Below are positions 32,789-43,121 of a DNA stretch of 64,000 nt, one piece after another. Each line of letters opens with the position of its first letter. Position 1 is the stretch's first letter. The DNA comes from Nitzschia sp. DOCU1 (taxonomy: Eukaryota > Bacillariophyta > Bacillariophyceae > Bacillariales > Bacillariaceae). The translations under genes and the position numbers were made by a program. Where the stretch lies: NCBI GenBank assembly GCA_951394045.1, contig OX595991.1, positions 372,001 through 436,000 on the forward strand. The letters run 5' to 3'. Under the pieces are notes generated by a model. The model worked only from the letters and a program-made list of their open reading frames with translations. It was not told where the DNA came from and searched no databases.

Positions 32789-33553
32789 ATGGCGTCCTTC
32801 ATTTACATGATTCCAGGGATACGCCAGGTCCAGAACAAGTTAAATCAACTCACATCCTACGTGCCCCCCGCGCCTCCGTCCACCAACGATGACGCTGGAA
32901 CCCCCCGCAAGATTTTGATGATCCACGCCCATCCGGATCCCCTGAAAAGTTACTCGGCCGCTATAGCCAATCAAGTCGAAGATGCGGCCAAGGAGGCAGG
33001 CCATGAGATTCGTCGCATATCTTTGTATTCCGACAAAAATGATGCAAGATATGGATATGCACCCAAATTTACCAAAGAGGAACATCGACTGCAACATGCA
33101 CTAGGCGAAGATTTGGAGAAACGACAACTAGCAAAAGAGGTCAAGGATCATTTGAAAATGATACTTTGGTGTGATACGTTAATCTTTGTCTATCCTACTT
33201 GGTGGATGAATACGCCGGCTGTTGTCAAGGGATTTATCGACCGAACATTGGTGCACGACATTGCGTGGAGTTTACCATTGCCGCAAACGGATGGGAAACC
33301 AGCTTCTACAGGGTTGATCCCAAAGCTGACGAATATTAAGCAGATTGTTGGTATTAGTACCTATGGAGCAACCCATCCCATTGTAACCTTGGCAGGAGAC
33401 AATGGCCGACGAATGATTGCCAATGCCGTAAGGCCGGTCATGGCACCGGCAGCGACAGTGACATGGCTCGGATTATATGACATGGACCATACTACGCATG
33501 AGCAACGAACACGTTTTCTCGGGCAGGTACATGAATTGGTCAAGAGCCTATAA
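32789..33553 (+). CDS. NAD(P)H dehydrogenase (quinone), flavodoxin_2 family
   Basis: 254 residues, one exon, ATG at 32789 in good context (ACAATGG). The first 45 residues are family-variable. From about 46 the flavodoxin-like fold begins with ILMIHAHPDPLKSYSAA (the phosphate-loop region of this family), followed by the conserved YPTWWMNTPAVVKGFIDR, which packs against the FMN/FAD isoalloxazine in NQO-type enzymes, and ISTYGA. Members reduce quinones or related electrophiles by two-electron transfer from NAD(P)H in the cytosol and limit oxidative stress. Which cofactor and quinone are used cannot be read from the sequence. Confidence 0.88.
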   Translation: MASFIYMIPGIRQVQNKLNQLTSYVPPAPPSTNDDAGTPRKILMIHAHPDPLKSYSAAIANQVEDAAKEAGHEIRRISLYSDKNDARYGYAPKFTKEEHRLQHALGEDLEKRQLAKEVKDHLKMILWCDTLIFVYPTWWMNTPAVVKGFIDRTLVHDIAWSLPLPQTDGKPASTGLIPKLTNIKQIVGISTYGATHPIVTLAGDNGRRMIANAVRPVMAPAATVTWLGLYDMDHTTHEQRTRFLGQVHELVKSL

Positions 33554-34140
33554 ATCCAGCAGCGTGGCCATTCGAATTCGAAAGCAATCGAGGTGGAAAC
33601 GCTGGCAGAATTGTAGCTAAGAAAGCTTTCTATCGATCTAGATAAGCTAGGAGTAGACCTTTCAAAGATTATTGAATACATTCTTTTGCTTTCATGATAG
33701 CTTTTTCTTCTCGTTAGCTAGACTCGAGACGAATTAGTTGCAGGGACATTACAGAAGAATGTATCTATGTTGCATGTTGCATCGAAAATCACGACCAAAC
33801 TGCAATCAACGTATTGGAACCGCGGCGAAACCCGACCCCTATCGCCAAGTGGAAGGGACTCCGAGCATGTGGGATCTTGATAACGATCTTGCGACACCGG
33901 TGCGACGGTCATTTTTGGCGCAGATTGGGTCATCGAGACATTTCAAACTGAAAACGCGAAAACCACATGCAAAACACCGATGCGCAAAACCTGCGCGTCA
34001 AACGAATGTTGACACAAGGAAAGGGTTTTTGCTGTGGTAGATCATCACCTTGCAGTCCACACACCGTGACAGTCATAATTTTAGGTCATAACGACGCTTT
34101 ACACAGCCGGTTTTCATCTCCAACACCAACAACTTCCAAG
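33554..34140. other. Intergenic region upstream of actin copy 2
   Basis: About 590 bp containing the flavoprotein 3' UTR and the actin copy 2 promoter. I see no shared blocks with the upstream regions of the other actin copies by eye. Confidence 0.35.
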
Positions 34141-35665
34141 ATGGCCGAAGACGAAGATATTGCCGCCCTTGTGGTAGATAACGGATCCGGAATGTGCAAA
34201 GGTGAGTTATTCTGATCTTTTGTTGATTTTGCTGCGGTCCTGAAGTTTGACGCGAGAAATTCCGATCATTCAGCGGCCAAAATCGCCGTCGAATTTGGCT
34301 GCCTCGAATGATTTCTAGGCTTGCACCGCGGTCAAAATTAATATGGATTGGTATGACGCAAGGTGCTGGTTTGCTGTGATTGCCGGTCCTGTAATGGGGG
34401 TGTCCTGAAAATCTGGTAGGAGGGACATCTGCTTGTGCGTGCGAGAGGAATCGGTCATAAGAGGGACTGTTAATACTAGCATCTGAACAGCCCAACCCAC
34501 CTCTCTGCGGCGTCGATGACGTTCTCAGTGGGTTTCTGACAGATTTTCTCGACTTCTGTTACTAACTACTATTATCTGTTTTTGTCACTCAGCCGGTTTC
34601 GCTGGAGATGATGCTCCTCGATCCGTCTTTCCCTCCCTTATCGGACGTGCCCGTCAACCCGGTATCATGGTGGGTATGGAACAGCGTGATGCCTATGTTG
34701 GTGATGAAGCCCAAGCCAAGCGTGGTGTTTTGACCTTGAAGTACCCTATTGAGCACGGTATCGTCACTAACTGGGATGATATGGAGAAGATTTGGCACCA
34801 CACCTTCTACAATGAGCTTCGTGTCGCCCCTGAAGCCCACCCTGTTTTGTTGACTGAGGCCCCGATGAACCCCAAGGCTAACCGCGAGCGTATGACTCAG
34901 ATCATGTTTGAGACTTTCAACGTCCCTGCCATGTACGTGAACATTCAGGCCGTCCTTTCGTTGTATGCCTCTGGTCGTACCACTGGATGCGTTTTGGATA
35001 GTGGAGACGGTGTTACCCACACCGTCCCTATCTACGAAGGTTATGCCCTTCCCCACGCCGTTGTTCGTTTGGACTTGGCTGGACGCGACTTGACTGATTA
35101 CTTGATGAAGATCTTGACCGAGCGTGGTTACTCGTTGACTACCACCGCCGAGCGTGAGATTGTCCGTGATATCAAGGAATCTTTGTGCTTTGTCGCCGTC
35201 GATTTCGAGGAAGAGATGAAGAAGGCCGCCGAATCGTCTGCCCTTGAGAAGTCATTCGAGCTTCCCGATGGTAACATTATCGTTATCGGAAACGAACGTT
35301 TCCGATGCCCTGAAGTTTTGTTCCAACCCAACTTGACGGGTCTTGAAATGGATGGTGTCGCCGACTCTACCTTCCAGACCATCATGAAGTGCGATGTCGA
35401 TATCCGCAAGGACTTGTACGCCAACATTGTCATGTCTGGAGGTACTACCATGTTCCCAGGTATCGCCGAGCGCATGTCGAAGGAGGTGACTGCTCTTGCC
35501 CCTGCCTCGATCAAGGTCAAGATTGTGGCTCCTCCGGAACGTAAATACTCTGTGTGGATCGGAGGATCTATTTTGGCTTCTCTGTCTACGTTCCAGAGCA
35601 TGTGGATCAGCAAGGAAGAATATGATGAATCTGGGCCATCCATCGTTCACCGCAAGTGCTTCTAA
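34141..35665 (+). CDS. ACT: Actin, copy 2
   Basis: Exon 1 at 34141-34201 and exon 2 at 34593-35665 encode 377 residues. The intron is 391 nt, about twice as long as in the other copies, with GTGAGT and TCACTCAG ends, and is inserted at the same phase-1 position after codon 20. The protein starts MAEDED and has Asp189 and Val276; from residue 46 it is identical to copy 1. It is the only one of the four on the plus strand, and its 3' end faces that of copy 3 across a repeat and an assembly gap. Confidence 0.97.
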
Positions 35666-35836
35666 AGCGCATTCGATTGTCGGGCTCTTCTTCGTTCCCT
35701 AGATCACGTAACTCATAGATTGTACTTTTTTCCATACACGAATACGTTGTTAAAAAATTCACATTTCGAAATCGGAGATGGATTTGGTGCATCTCTATCT
35801 TTCAATTTATCAATTGTGACAGGGCCAACTGTAATG

Positions 35837-36302
35837 ATACTGTTCCCATCAAATGATAGACGATAGCCTAGAGCGAAGGGGCGGGTGTGTGGGCTATCAT
35901 AATTTCCTAAGGGAAGCCAAGGGCAAGAGCGAATGCACGGGTGTGTCGGCTATCACAATTTCCTGAGGGNNNNNNNNNNNNNNNNNNNNNNNNNNNNNNN
36001 NNNNNNNNNNNNNNNNNNNNNNNNNNNNNNNNNNNNNNNNNNNNNNNNNNNNNNNNNNNNNNNNNNNNNNNNNNNNNNNNNNNNNNNNNNNNNNNNNNNN
36101 NNNNNNNNNNNNNNNNNNNNNNNNNNNNNNNNNNNNNNNNNNNNNNNNNNNNNNNNNNNNNNNNNNNNNATACTGTTCCCATCAAATGATAGACGATAGC
36201 CTAGAGCGAAGGGGCGGGTGTGTGGGCTATCATAATTTCCTAAGGGAAGCCAAGGGGCAAGAGCGAATGCACGGGTGTGTCGGCTATCACAATTTCCTGA
36301 GG
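35837..36302. repeat. Minisatellite interrupted by an assembly gap
   Basis: The sequence 35837-35969 is repeated almost exactly at 36170-36302 (one extra G in the second), on both sides of the gap. Each block itself contains two diverged units with a 56-bp period beginning GAGCGAA (35871 and 35927), each with GGGTGTGT-GGCTATCA-AATTTCCT in that order. This is a short tandem array whose true copy number is unknown because the middle is unsequenced. Confidence 0.9.
35970..36169. other. Assembly gap of exactly 200 N
   Basis: A run of 200 N, a round number that suggests a placeholder rather than a measured length. It sits inside a tandem repeat and between two convergent, nearly identical actin genes, the kind of structure that short-read assemblers fail on. 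Nothing can be said about the missing bases. Confidence 0.98.
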
Positions 36303-36527
36303 AAAACCAAGGCGCTAGAAATATTTCATGATATCTACCTAAACGTTGGTGCAAAGTGAACATCTTAAAAGACGAGCTAACACATGAAATCACATTAATC
36401 CAATTCTCGAAACCATTATAGACAAGAAAATAGTAAGCCATCCGAAAGGCCGATTTGGTTTTGTGCTCGCCACAACGCGTCCAACGGCTGCGACTGCCTC
36501 GCATTTGTTTGTCTGTAGGTATATAAA

Positions 36528-37850
36528 TTAGAAGCACTTGCGGTGAACGATGGATGGCCCAGATTCATCATATTCTTCCTTGCTGATCCACATGCTCTGG
36601 AACGTAGACAGAGAAGCCAAAATAGATCCTCCGATCCACACAGAGTATTTACGTTCCGGAGGAGCCACAATCTTGACCTTGATCGAGGCAGGGGCAAGAG
36701 CAGTCACCTCCTTCGACATGCGCTCGGCGATACCTGGGAACATGGTAGTACCTCCAGACATGACAATGTTGGCGTACAAGTCCTTGCGGATATCGACATC
36801 GCACTTCATAATGGTCTGGAAGGTAGAGTCGGCGATACCATCCATTTCAAGACCCGTCAAGTTGGGTTGGAACAAAACTTCAGGGCATCGGAAACGTTCG
36901 TTTCCGATAACGATAATGTTACCATCGGGAAGCTCGAATGACTTCTCAAGGGCAGACGATTCGGCGGCCTTCTTCATCTCTTCCTCGAAATCGACGGCGA
37001 CAAAGCACAAAGATTCCTTGATATCACGGACAATCTCACGCTCGGCGGTGGTAGTCAACGAGTAACCACGCTCGGTCAAGATCTTCATCAAGTACTCGGT
37101 CAAGTCGCGTCCAGCCAAGTCCAAACGAACAACGGCGTGGGGAAGGGCATAACCTTCGTAGATAGGGACGGTGTGGGTAACACCGTCTCCACTATCCAAA
37201 ACGCATCCAGTGGTACGACCAGAGGCATACAACGAAAGGACGGCCTGAATGTTCACGTACATGGCAGGGACGTTGAAAGTCTCAAACATGATCTGAGTCA
37301 TACGCTCGCGGTTAGCCTTGGGGTTCATCGGGGCCTCAGTCAACAAAACAGGGTGGGCTTCAGGGGCGACACGAAGCTCATTGTAGAAGGTGTGGTGCCA
37401 AATCTTCTCCATATCATCCCAGTTAGTGACGATACCGTGCTCAATAGGGTACTTCAAGGTCAAAACACCACGCTTGGCTTGGGCTTCATCACCGACGTAG
37501 GCATCACGCTGTTCCATACCCACCATGATACCGGGTTGACGGGCACGTCCGATAAGGGAAGGAAAGACGGATCGAGGAGCATCATCTCCAGCGAAACCGG
37601 CTGCAGATTAACACAATGAGAGAGGGAGGAAAGAAGGACAAGACTAAGGTCAGATAAAGCATTCTGCAACAACAGAACCAGGAGGCCCACGGCATGTCTT
37701 GACTAGAAGCCAACGGCTGATACATGCCATCGCTGAGACTTGCTGCCCTGTCCTCATTCCATCATCGGTGAGGCGAACCACCCACATACCTTTGCACATT
37801 CCGGAACCGTTATCAACCACAAGGGCGGCAATATCTTCGTCGTCGGACAT
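36528..37850 (-). CDS. ACT: Actin, copy 3
   Basis: Exon 1 at 37790-37850 and exon 2 at 36528-37600 encode 377 residues, with a 189-nt phase-1 intron (GTATGT...CTGCAG) after codon 20. It starts MSDDED, and differs from copies 1 and 2 at residue 189 (Glu) and at residue 276 (Ile); it is the only copy with Ile276. The 3' part of its intron next to the acceptor is shared with copies 1 and 4, while the rest is different. It forms an inverted pair with copy 2. Confidence 0.97.
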
Positions 37851-38400
37851 CTTGGTAGTCTGTTTTGAGAAATATTCAAAGAAAAAGCTTGGATCGAAGG
37901 TTCCGAGATGTTATGAGACAATTACGGCGGTGACTTCTCGTTTCACGTTCGATTGGACAGTGGATCTCGACAGATTGGCGCAACGGGTGGCACTTCCGGT
38001 ACAATTTTGTTGTTGGAAGGAAAATTTGAGATGACTTCCTGAGATGACTCGCGCCGGCGAGCTTTCGAAATGACCGACTGGCATTGCGCGCAAGCGTTTA
38101 TTTTTCAACTGATGCGCCACGAGGCTCTTCGCGCAAGTCGAGTCACTTCCCGAGCCGGCCGATGCTTCCATTGCTTTGATCGATTGGGTCAAAGATTCGA
38201 ACGACTTTATCATGCGTCATCCAATCGGCAGAAAGATTTTCGAATCTTCCAGACATTGATGGATGCCGCTGGTGCATGTCCTTATTTTGAGTACCAGGTA
38301 GAGCTTTCTACTCACTCCCAATAGAACTCGTATCATACAATACCATGCAGTGCGAAGCTCTATCCGAGCACAAGAATATGACCGAATAGTAATCAAAAGT
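37851..38400. other. Divergent intergenic region, actin copy 3 / FkbM gene
   Basis: 550 bp between outward-facing starts at 37850 (minus) and 38401 (plus). Contains both promoters. No coding frame or RNA gene supported. Confidence 0.4.
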
Positions 38401-39636
38401 ATGAATGGTGGAAGGCAGATGCGATATCGCCCCCGTCTATCAGAGATACCATTCCTCGTCACTGTGTGTCTTTCGCTACCTCTGGTTTTTCTGGCATTGC
38501 AAACTGGGATCAACCTTGAGGCCTCCTTCAGCGGTGAAGTACAGCAGTCTATCGACTTGAAGGTTGGAACTTTTTCTCGGATCAAGGGGTCGATTAAACC
38601 TGTCGACTGCATCGATATCATCGAAAAGGCTCAACAGAACAACACGGATGCGAATAAGAATCGACTTTTTCTGCGCTACGTTGATGGCAACCCTCGTTAT
38701 TGGATTTCGCTCCACGCGAAAGGATACGACCCGGTCCGTTGGGGGGTGATGGACCATGGCCGTTACTATGAGCAAGTCGAGGTGGGTGAAAAGTGGAATA
38801 TTCACATGGTTGGAGCGCTTTTGTTGAATGATTTCTCAACGTCTGGCCCTTGCCTCCCCATCTAGTCTCAATGTTTTCGAGAAATCCTAGCTAATTCGAG
38901 CCGACCGCGGGTGATCGATGTCGGTGGCAACATCGGATGGTATACATTACTTTCAGCAGCTATGGGGGCAAGGGTAGATACTTTTGAGCCGAATCCGAAG
39001 AACTATCTTCGAATGTGCGAATCTATTTGCGTTAATAAGTGGATAGATGGCACTTGCAACGAGCTGGGCGACTTGACGATAAGAGGATCCAGACAAAATG
39101 GTAGAGTCCGCATATTTCCTGTTGGGGTCGGCAGTGCAGAGTCAAGTGCTTTGTTCGAGGCTGGGTTAGATTCGCGCAATAACCCTGGTGCTGGTGCTAT
39201 CGTTGAATCAAAGAGCGTTCCAAAAATAGCACTGAAAAAATATTTGGAAATCACGATCATGCCGCTAGACGAGATGGCCCGGAATCTAGGTTGGTACGAC
39301 GAAACGATTGACATTATGAAAATTGATGTCGAAGGTTATGAGATCCATGTTATTCGAGGTGCGAAGGCTCTTCTCAAGTCGAATCGGATCAAGAATATTT
39401 TCATGGAAGGCGATGTCAGTGGTCCGGCAAAGCAAAAGAAATTTCGGGAACTTGTCAAAACATTTGCCGATGCTGGCTATGAAGTATTTAAGATTGGTGG
39501 CTACTCAGGCCCGAGTGATACAAACGTCCCCCCTATGGATGAGAATATTGAACAGTCCTTGGCTCAGCAATGTGCCGGTGGAGATGGTCAGAAACGGAAA
39601 AAGTGCAATCTTTGGTGGAAACTACCAAGAGCATGA
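38401..39636 (+). CDS. FkbM-family SAM-dependent methyltransferase with N-terminal anchor, second gene
   Basis: Exons 38401-38781 and 38866-39636 join across an 84-nt phase-0 intron (GTGGGT...CCATCTAG) to give 383 residues. ATG 38401 is used because the frame upstream has only a GTG. One hydrophobic segment (about 14-35, IPFLVTVCLSLPLVFLALQTG) suggests a type II membrane anchor. The catalytic core shows VIDVGGNIGWYTLLSAAMGA, then VDTFEPNPKN, and later IDIMKIDVEGYEIHVIRGA, the FkbM triad of motifs. It ends in a basic, Trp-containing tail. It shares the family but little sequence with the gene at 1127. Likely glycan or lipid O-methylation in the secretory pathway (inference). Located between actin copies 3 and 4. 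Confidence 0.87.
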
Positions 39637-39988
39637 ACAAACAACCAAACCGACGTCTTCAGTGCGTAAAGATATGAGCAGAACACTTCGTCTCGAGCGC
39701 TCGCAGGCACTCGTAGCAAATACCGGCAACTCCTGAACGAGTATGTGGACGGATGAAGAAAGCTCAAGACTGGCGGGTGCCACGATGGAGCAATTCGAAT
39801 CGAGAAAGTCCGAGACTACCTAAAGAAACTCTCTAGATGACATAGTATACAAAGTCCGTGGATTTGAAACATTTATTTGCAAGTCGTTAGTTCAGAATAG
39901 TCAAATAGAAGGGAGACCGTGCACTCGTGACAATGACAAGGCGGCGGTCACGATGAAGAAAGCAAGCGCAAACACAATATTCAGCAGT
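39637..39988. other. Convergent 3' intergenic region
   Basis: 350 bp between the 3' ends of the FkbM gene (+) and actin copy 4 (-). Both 3' UTRs expected; nothing else seen. Confidence 0.4.
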
Positions 39989-41293
39989 TTAGAAGCACTT
40001 GCGGTGAACAATCGAAGGTCCAGATTCATCATATTCTTCCTTGCTGATCCACATGCTCTGGAACGTAGACAGAGAAGCCAAAATAGATCCTCCAATCCAC
40101 ACAGAGTATTTACGTTCAGGAGGAGCCACAATCTTGACCTTGATCGAGGCAGGGGCAAGAGCAGTCACCTCCTTCGACATGCGCTCGGCGATACCTGGGA
40201 ACATGGTAGTACCTCCAGACATGACAATGTTGGCGTACAAGTCCTTGCGGATATCGACATCGCACTTCATGATGGTCTGGAAGGTAGAGTCGGCGACACC
40301 ATCCATTTCGAGACCCGTCAAGTTGGGTTGGAACAAAACTTCTGGGCATCGGAAACGTTCGTTTCCGATAACGATAATGTTACCATCGGGAAGCTCGAAT
40401 GACTTCTCAAGGGCAGACGATTCGGCGGCCTTCTTCATCTCTTCCTCGAAATCGACGGCGACAAAGCACAAGGATTCCTTGATATCACGGACAATCTCAC
40501 GCTCGGCGGTGGTAGTCAACGAGTAACCACGCTCGGTCAAGATCTTCATCAAGTACTCGGTCAAGTCGCGTCCAGCCAAGTCCAAACGAACAACGGCGTG
40601 GGGTAGGGCATAACCTTCGTAGATAGGGACGGTGTGGGTAACACCGTCTCCACTATCCAAAACGCATCCAGTGGTACGACCAGAGGCATACAACGAAAGG
40701 ACGGCCTGAATGTTCACGTACATGGCAGGGACGTTGAAAGTCTCAAACATGATCTGAGTCATACGCTCGCGGTTAGCCTTGGGGTTCATCGGGGCCTCAG
40801 TCAACAAAACAGGGTGGGCTTCAGGGGCGACACGAAGCTCATTGTAGAAGGTGTGGTGCCAAATCTTCTCCATATCATCCCAGTTAGTGACGATACCGTG
40901 CTCAATAGGGTACTTCAAGGTCAAAACACCACGCTTGGCTTGGGCTTCATCACCAACATAGGCATCACGCTGTTCCATACCCACCATGATACCGGGTTGA
41001 CGGGCACGTCCGATAAGGGAGGGAAAGACAGATCGAGGAGCATCATCTCCGGCGAAACCGGCTGCAGATTAACACAATGAGATAGGGAGAACGATGAAGC
41101 AACAATTATTAGATGACGCATACTTTATCATCGATATGGAAGTTCCAAGGGCACGCCTGGCTGGACAAGAAGCCCTCCCGATATGTGTCGTCTTTTCTAT
41201 CCGATATTTTGTCAGGCGTTTCTTCCACTCACCTTTGCACATTCCGGATCCATTATCGACCACAAGGGCGGCAATATCTTCATCGTCGGCCAT
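39989..41293 (-). CDS. ACT: Actin, copy 4
   Basis: Exon 1 at 41233-41293 and exon 2 at 39989-41061 encode 377 residues, with a 171-nt phase-1 intron (GTGAGT...CTGCAG) after codon 20. It starts MADDED and has Glu189 and Val276, so it combines the residue of copy 3 at one site with that of copies 1 and 2 at the other. A block in its intron (CCAAGGGCACGCCTGG, at 41147-41162) is also present in the intron of copy 1, evidence of a more recent common origin or conversion between those two. Confidence 0.97.
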
Positions 41294-41929
41294 TTTGCTT
41301 TGGTACGTTGTCTCTGGAGTGACTTCAGGCGTGGTCTGCTTTATTTGTGGCCTCGCTTCCTTGATGGTCGTCCTGACTCGATAGTTGCCCTGCGGGCACT
41401 CGCACCGTTCCGCAACATGGAAAAAATTTCGGTTCGTCGGATCTATATATCTGGTGATTCCCGGACCATTCCTCGTAAAATGCTACGTAGTATCCTACTG
41501 CCTTATTCGTGACTCGACGAATTGGTCATTGTAATGACCCGATCGCCGGCCGAAAATATGTATGCTCACTAAATTTGGGACTCCTTGCCGAAAACTTGAA
41601 AGAAGTCATCAGTCTCCTGCTCGACGTAATTAGAACCCCGAATGGCTGATGTAAATTGAATTTTCAGACTTCCTAATCACATATTTTCCGCAATTAGGGT
41701 GCACGTGGTAATCGAATTCTGAACGGATAACCAATTATGCTGAAGCAAGTGCTCGCCGATCATCAACTGACTGTTCGTTTCAAAATTGGCAAAAACTATA
41801 CTGACATCTTTTCATTTTTCTTTCGTCGGGGCAAGTGTTCTCAACAACACCTAGTCTGTCTCCTTAAAGGAAACGTTCCTGCGCTTCTCATTAATTTCAA
41901 GTCGACTAGTCAAAAAGAAATTTCCCGTT
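41294..41929. other. Divergent intergenic region, actin copy 4 / unknown gene
   Basis: About 640 bp between outward-facing starts. Holds both promoters. AT-rich in 41540-41930. The frame at 41737-42006 lacks support as a gene. Confidence 0.35.
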
Positions 41930-42835
41930 ATGAGACGAGATTTGCAAAGCATTTGTCGGCGGGATTCTCCACCGCTCGACTTTCGAAAGACCGTACGGTT
42001 CAATGAAGCAGAAAATCAGATCCACGCAATAATGCATAGACTTGAGATGACGAGAGGGGAACGGCATGACTCTTTCTTCTCGGAAGACGAGTACCTGCAG
42101 ATGCGCCATCGCGAGAAGAGTCTGGCGCGGCATCTTGCTTGCAGGATACCCGCGTCTAGCTTTGGAGAAGATGGTCTTGGATTGGAAACACATCATGAAA
42201 AGTATATTCGGAAGCAACGGATGAAGGAATGCTGTATGAGTGTCTTACTTGAACAGGAGCTTCATCGTCAAACAGAAGGACTCCATATTAGCGACGGCAT
42301 CGCAGAGATCGTCCTTGAGTACTCGATTTACAGCACTCAACTAGCGCACAGCCGAGCCTGTGCCAATGCTCTGGAAGTAGAAAGGGACCAATCAGCCATT
42401 CAGCTGGATTCGAAAGCAGAGCAGCACCACTCTACGGATCGTCTAATTTCACCATCTTCTGTCGACGCTTTGATGTATGATTGTCATGCTCCATGTGCCA
42501 ACTTGGCATTAGACGAAAACTGTGCGAAACAAGACAATAAAGAGTGGCCAGACGACGAATCCGAAAAAGCAGCCAAAACGAAGTCAGATGCCGATGCTTT
42601 GCAAGCAGAGTTTCAACCACCAAATCCGTGTATAGCGTCGTCTGCTTCACCTCCTCCGCGCATTCTCCATCATCAGTCAGAGATGCTGATGCTGGACTCA
42701 GTGGAAGGAGGAGCAGTACACTATTATCACGCCATGCCTCCGCATCCTTGGGAGGAACGATGGGCTCACCAATATTCGCAAGTGGAAAATGCACATGGGC
42801 CAGTGCAACATACTCGATGGTACATTGCCGAGTAG
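41930..42835 (+). CDS. Diatom-type conserved protein of unknown function, second member
   Basis: 301 residues, one exon, ATG at 41930. The N-terminal two thirds follow the same order of motifs as the gene at 6887: KTVRFNEAENQIHAI, then SEDEYLQMRHREKSLAR, then DGLGLE, then KQRMKECCMSVLLEQELHRQ and DGIAEIVLEYSIYSTQLAHSRACANA. The last 140 residues are acidic/polar and low complexity, with a His/Pro tail. I know this pattern as an expanded family in diatoms without assigned function; no enzyme motif or membrane segment is visible. Confidence 0.7.
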   Translation: MRRDLQSICRRDSPPLDFRKTVRFNEAENQIHAIMHRLEMTRGERHDSFFSEDEYLQMRHREKSLARHLACRIPASSFGEDGLGLETHHEKYIRKQRMKECCMSVLLEQELHRQTEGLHISDGIAEIVLEYSIYSTQLAHSRACANALEVERDQSAIQLDSKAEQHHSTDRLISPSSVDALMYDCHAPCANLALDENCAKQDNKEWPDDESEKAAKTKSDADALQAEFQPPNPCIASSASPPPRILHHQSEMLMLDSVEGGAVHYYHAMPPHPWEERWAHQYSQVENAHGPVQHTRWYIAE

Positions 42836-43121
42836 TTGTCTAGAGAGCAGTTGTCGTATTCAGTTCCTTTATCACAGTCGTAGTAGTGCCTTCTTGGCCG
42901 TGGCGGCAAAATGGTACAAAACCAGTCAAACTATGGCCTACTATGCCGTAGCCGTCGCAAACTTTGATTAAAGGGATGAGTAGAAGATCCAGCAAGCTAC
43001 TACTCGCAACAAGGATGGACAAGTTTTCGAGAACGATATTCCCTAGCTTTACGTCCGCCGCCGGTCTAGTATAAAGATATCCTCGGCGACATGATGAGTG
43101 CCTCGGGGGACGCCTCCGTCG

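Noticed and set aside
35907..36537. Frames running through the N gap with repeated SGNCDSRHTRAFAL peptides
   Set aside because: The frames pass through unknown bases and translate the 56-bp minisatellite; no start or conserved protein is supported.
36550..37065. Long antisense frames inside every actin copy (for example 36550-37065, 35128-35643, 20735-21841)
   Set aside because: They are mirror frames produced by the codon bias of actin, appear identically in all copies, and have no family of their own.
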